Source: an uncultured Clostridia bacterium (GTDB taxonomy: Bacteria > Bacillota > Clostridia > Oscillospirales > Acutalibacteraceae). Taken from it: a stretch of 7,993 nucleotides of DNA. Shown here one piece after another: positions 5,808 to 7,993 of the stretch; positions within the stretch are counted from its first letter, which is position 1, and every line of letters begins with the position of its first letter. The stretch is taken from the NCBI GenBank assembly GCA_947623765.1, contig CANQIG010000081.1:1-7993 (forward strand). The letters are read 5' to 3'. Under the pieces are notes generated by a model, which worked only from the letters and a program-made list of their open reading frames with translations, was not told where the DNA came from and did not search any database. The position numbers and the translations under genes were made by a program.

Positions 5808-6194
5808 TTAAACGGAGATCCACCAGCACACGCCGTACTTATCGATCACGGTCGCGCCGCATTCGCTCCACGGATACGGGTGCATTTCCTCAATCACAAC
5901 GCCGCCATCGCTGAGGACGTCGAAGGCGTTCTGCACCGCGTCGATGCTCCCCAGCTCGAACGCGTTGAACGTCATGGTCTCCAGCCGCATTCTGTGAATG
6001 GCTTCCACATCGTACGGCTGCTTCGCCTCGGCCAATGCCAAGATCCCCTCGCCGTTTACGGACAGGACGCAGTGCTCATAAGCCGTTTCGTCGCTGTTTT
6101 TCATCTCCACCGTGATCTCGGCGCCGAATGCCTTGGCGTAGTTTTTGGCCGCCTCGAAGCTGTTCATCACATAGATCTGCGGACAGCATTTCAT
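5808..6194 (-). CDS. PhnB-like VOC (glyoxalase-fold) family protein
   Basis: A 128-residue protein of the vicinal oxygen chelate superfamily, PhnB-like branch. The pattern is visible: an opening strand (CPQIYVMNSFEAAKNYAKAFGAEI), YEHCVLSVNG (39-48), a second half-module with NAFDVLSDGGVVIEEMHPYPWSECGATVIDKYGVCWWISV, and the family-typical W109-S followed by D118-x-x-G121-x-x-W124. Members include metal-dependent lyases, resistance proteins and many of unknown activity; close relatives of this length are rarely characterised, so no reaction is assigned. It is predicted cytoplasmic. The ATG at 6192-6194 follows CTCCCCC on the plus strand (GGGGGAG on the coding strand, 6201-6207) by six bases. 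It has its own promoter, a palindrome at the likely transcription start, and its own terminator, so it is probably a separately regulated single-gene unit. Confidence 0.85.
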   Translation of the reverse strand: MKCCPQIYVMNSFEAAKNYAKAFGAEITVEMKNSDETAYEHCVLSVNGEGILALAEAKQPYDVEAIHRMRLETMTFNAFELGSIDAVQNAFDVLSDGGVVIEEMHPYPWSECGATVIDKYGVCWWISV

Positions 6195-6222
6195 CTTGTA
6201 CTCCCCCTTAGGATCGTTTTTT

Positions 6223-6244
6223 CAGACAACTTCCCGTTTGTCTG
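6223..6244. promoter_or_regulatory. Inverted repeat just downstream of the VOC transcription start (candidate operator)
   Basis: CAGACAA (6223-6229) and TTGTCTG (6238-6244) are perfect 7-bp inverted repeats with an 8-base spacer, 22 bp in all. With the -10 box at 6256-6261, transcription should start near 6249, placing the repeat at roughly +5 to +27. This is a classic repressor position; the same bases could fold as a leader hairpin in the mRNA, 16 bases before the ribosome binding site. Confidence 0.55.
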
Positions 6245-6255
6245 CTCCAAATCGT

Positions 6256-6285
6256 ATTTTACACGCAAAAGTCCGATGCCGTCAA
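6256..6285 (-). promoter_or_regulatory. Promoter of the VOC-family gene
   Basis: On the minus strand TTGACG (6280-6285), an 18-base spacer and TAAAAT (6256-6261) form a reasonable sigma-A promoter. The leader would be about 55 bases, long enough to hold the inverted repeat at 6223-6244 and the GGGGGAG site. Confidence 0.65.
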
Positions 6286-6326
6286 GACAGGATTTGGATT
6301 GTTTCCAACTTTTGAGGTTTTCCGCG

Positions 6327-6343
6327 TTGTTTCTTTGAAACAA
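6327..6343. repeat. A/T-rich hairpin after the DUF4129-type gene terminator
   Basis: TTGTTTC (6327-6333) and GAAACAA (6337-6343) are perfect inverted repeats around TTT. They overlap the T tract end of the terminator at 6341-6377. It may assist termination or mark the edge of the VOC promoter region; it is weak as an RNA stem. Confidence 0.4.
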
Positions 6344-6377
6344 AAGAACGCTCCGGCGCGGTTCCTGCCGGAGCGTT
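6341..6377 (-). terminator. Intrinsic terminator of the DUF58/DUF4129-type operon
   Basis: Bases 6347-6357 pair perfectly with 6367-6377 (11 GC-rich pairs) around a nine-base loop. On the minus strand the tail reads CTTTTG, a modest T run. The stem begins 20 bases after the stop codon of the membrane protein gene, so this is the probable end of that operon. Confidence 0.82.
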
Positions 6378-6397
6378 CCTGTATAGAGATGTGATTG

Positions 6398-7678
6398 TCA
6401 GAAGTGCAGATCTTCCCGGTCCGCGCCGGTCTCGCTGTACCGCGCCTTTTCGTAGAGAAGGTGCAGCCGCGCCGCGTCTTCTCCGGCGAGCCCGGCGTGC
6501 GCCTCCGCCTCCGCCGGGGACATGGCGGGCGACGGCGGGTCCTTCTTCGCGCGCAGGACGGCCTTGCGCCAGCGCCGCCGGATCACGGCGTTCGGCGAAC
6601 GGTCCAGAATGCCGGGCCGGTCGCGCTTCGGCCTTCGGAAGGAGAGCGCCGCGACGTCGTCGTCCTGCAGGTTTTCCACGAAGTCCCCGCGGTCGTTGTA
6701 GGAGGAGCTGAAGGAGCGGGAGATGTGGATCACCCCGACGACGACCCCGACCACGACAAAGACGCCGACCGCCGCAAAGACCAGATATTCCAAAATCTTG
6801 AAGAATGCAGCGAAAAACGGGTTCGGTTCCGCATCGCCGAGGCCCTCCATCATATCCATCTGGCCGCCGCCCGAGGGGGGAGCCTCCGGCGCGGGCGTCG
6901 CCGTGGGTTCCGCGGAGGCCGTGTTTTTCGGCAGCTCGATGCGCGTGACCTCGTCGTTCGCGAGGAGCGCGGGGACGGAGATGACCGCCGTGACGGCGAT
7001 CATCGTCACGAGGATCACGGAGAGCAAGCGCACGATGCGGCGTTCCGGGAAATTCGCGAGCGCGCGGTTCGTGTCGACGTAGCCGCTGATGCGCTGGATG
7101 CCCTTTTGCCCGATGATGACGAGAAAATAGAGCGCGACGAAGAGCAGCCCGATGTGCTGGAACGACTCGTTAACCTCCTTGACGAAGAACGAGACGAGCA
7201 TCGGCGCGCCGACGACCAGCAGCCCCGGGAAGTTCGCGTGGTCGAGCATGGAGTGGTCCTCGTGGATGATGCGTCCGTACATCCTCAGAAAGCAGAGCAC
7301 GACCGTGACGATGACCGGGATGACCGCGCGGACCGACGCGATGACTTCGGTGTCGAATGAGTCGAGGGAGGAGGAGAGGGCGGGCGGGTTGACCGTGCGG
7401 AACACGAACCAGGTGAGCGCACAGACCAGAGCGGAAGCGGGGATGTACAGCACGATGCGCCGGATATAATGCGCGGCGAGCCAGCTCAGCGCCACCGGGA
7501 CGATGAAGAGCAGCGCGCGCAGCTGGAGCATGGTCATCTCCTCCGGCGGGGCCTCCACACGGAAGAAGTTTTCGGTGACGAGCGTGTAGATCGGCGCGAG
7601 GAGCAGCGTGCAGTGGATCCAGCCGAGGAGGATGTAAAGCGGCCTGCGCACGGGAAAGGATCTTCCAAAGAGTTTCAT
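6398..7678 (-). CDS. Multi-pass membrane protein with DUF4129-like tail, TgpA-like but lacking a transglutaminase core
   Basis: A 426-residue membrane protein directly downstream of a DUF58 gene, a typical place for TgpA/DUF4129 proteins in MoxR operons. Seven hydrophobic segments are visible (about 14-34, 52-70, 74-95, 115-132, 151-166, 174-190, 216-239), then a short Pro/Thr/Glu-rich linker (about 250-290), an eighth helix (297-319), and a basic cytoplasmic tail ending near LHLLYEKARYSETG (405-418), which resembles the end of DUF4129. In full TgpA-type proteins a transglutaminase-like domain of over 100 residues occupies the linker position; it is absent here. The start is set at ATG 7676-7678, overlapping the upstream TGA in ATGA, with GAGGTGG (7684-7690) five bases upstream. 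An alternative GTG at 7687 lies inside that binding site and would add three residues. A role in envelope assembly with the MoxR/DUF58 partners is inferred from context. Confidence 0.78.
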   Translation of the reverse strand: MKLFGRSFPVRRPLYILLGWIHCTLLLAPIYTLVTENFFRVEAPPEEMTMLQLRALLFIVPVALSWLAAHYIRRIVLYIPASALVCALTWFVFRTVNPPALSSSLDSFDTEVIASVRAVIPVIVTVVLCFLRMYGRIIHEDHSMLDHANFPGLLVVGAPMLVSFFVKEVNESFQHIGLLFVALYFLVIIGQKGIQRISGYVDTNRALANFPERRIVRLLSVILVTMIAVTAVISVPALLANDEVTRIELPKNTASAEPTATPAPEAPPSGGGQMDMMEGLGDAEPNPFFAAFFKILEYLVFAAVGVFVVVGVVVGVIHISRSFSSSYNDRGDFVENLQDDDVAALSFRRPKRDRPGILDRSPNAVIRRRWRKAVLRAKKDPPSPAMSPAEAEAHAGLAGEDAARLHLLYEKARYSETGADREDLHF

Positions 7679-7993
7679 ACGCGCCACCTCACAATGTCCA
7701 CACGTTTGGACGTGTCCGTCATTTTGTTGCGTTCCGGCATATTGCGGTCGTACGGGAGGACCCAGAGCGCCTCGTGGGAACCGGCGAGCAGCTCAAGCGC
7801 GGGCAGAAGATGGAGCTTCTGCTCTTTGGAGATGAGAACGTACAGGTTGTTCTCCTGATCGCCGCGCCCGTATTCCGCCTCCATGACGGCGGTCATGGGC
7901 GTGAGGTCGTTCCGGCACTCGATGCGGGCCAGCAGGCGGCGCATATAGAGCGCGGCGTTCTGCCCGGCGAGCTCCCCGGTATCCAGCGTCTTT
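7675..7993 (-). CDS. DUF58 domain protein, C-terminal part (cut by window edge)
   Basis: The last 105 codons of a protein whose start lies beyond position 7993. Translation from the edge reads KTLDTGELAGQNAALYM and continues RRLLARIECRNDLTPMTAVMEAEYG, then NNLYVLISKEQKLHLLPALELLAG and LWVLPYDRNMP. This fits the C-terminal half of the DUF58 domain, a von Willebrand factor A-like fold, in which a strand ending VLIS is followed by a helix and an LWVLPY-like strand. DUF58 proteins commonly sit between a MoxR AAA+ ATPase and a TgpA/DUF4129 membrane protein, and the membrane protein here overlaps this stop codon by four bases, consistent with translational coupling. The internal ATG at 7942-7944 is not the start, because the reading frame continues with family-like sequence to the edge. 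A MoxR gene is expected further right. Confidence 0.75.
   Translation of the reverse strand, partial: KTLDTGELAGQNAALYMRRLLARIECRNDLTPMTAVMEAEYGRGDQENNLYVLISKEQKLHLLPALELLAGSHEALWVLPYDRNMPERNKMTDTSKRVDIVRWRV

Noticed and set aside
6286..6326. Small hairpin with TTGGA/TCCAA arms followed by TTTT
   Set aside because: Only five pairs with a five-base loop, and no plus-strand gene precedes it, so chance is more likely than function.
6395..7360. 321-codon ORF on the plus strand
   Set aside because: It mirrors the membrane protein gene and encodes repetitive Arg/Asp/His-rich sequence. No promoter or ribosome binding site fits.

Overview
The window looks like a chromosomal segment from a GC-rich member of the Clostridia (Firmicutes), plausibly a gut Oscillospiraceae/Christensenellales-type organism. 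This rests on G/C-rich third codon positions, strong AGGAGG-type ribosome binding sites, AT-rich consensus sigma-A promoters (two match TTGACA-17-TATAAT exactly), and protein families typical of that group. No tRNA, rRNA, CRISPR array, insertion sequence or phage gene was seen. The genus cannot be fixed from the sequence alone.

Layout, left to right. (1) 1-575, minus: N-terminal part of a MATE-family exporter, cut by the window edge. (2) 576-936: a dense divergent control region. It holds two back-to-back exact-consensus promoters separated by a G-quadruplex-type G-rich stretch and an A/T palindrome. On the plus side follow a 48-codon Arg-rich leader ORF with a terminator-like hairpin inside it, and then a second promoter. 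(3) 937-4012, plus: a probable operon of a GNAT acetyltransferase, a cytoplasmic protein joining a ParB-like domain to a BMP/PnrA-like ligand-binding domain, and a small metallophosphoesterase. A 13-bp-stem bidirectional terminator closes it. (4) 4067-5635, minus: a GH20 beta-N-acetylhexosaminidase with its own promoter. (5) 5808-6194, minus: a PhnB-like VOC protein with its own promoter, a palindrome just downstream of the likely transcription start, and its own terminator. (6) 6398-7993, minus: the distal end of a MoxR/DUF58/DUF4129-type operon. A DUF58 C-terminus overlaps by 4 bases a multi-pass membrane protein that resembles TgpA-type proteins without the transglutaminase core.

How the parts relate. 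The GNAT, ParB/BMP fusion and phosphoesterase are co-directional with 48- and 19-base gaps and no internal terminator, so they are probably co-transcribed. A ligand-sensing protein with a nucleotide- or DNA-acting fold next to a phosphoesterase and an acetyltransferase could be an undescribed nucleotide or nucleoside response module, but that is inference. The hexosaminidase and VOC protein look like independent single-gene units. The DUF58/DUF4129 pair belongs to an envelope-associated operon continuing past position 7993.

The most notable points are the Arg-codon leader with an embedded terminator-like stem, the G4-plus-palindrome divergent promoter region, the ParB-BMP fusion, and the TgpA-like protein lacking its catalytic domain. 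Several very long ORFs antisense to real genes are codon-bias shadows and were left out.
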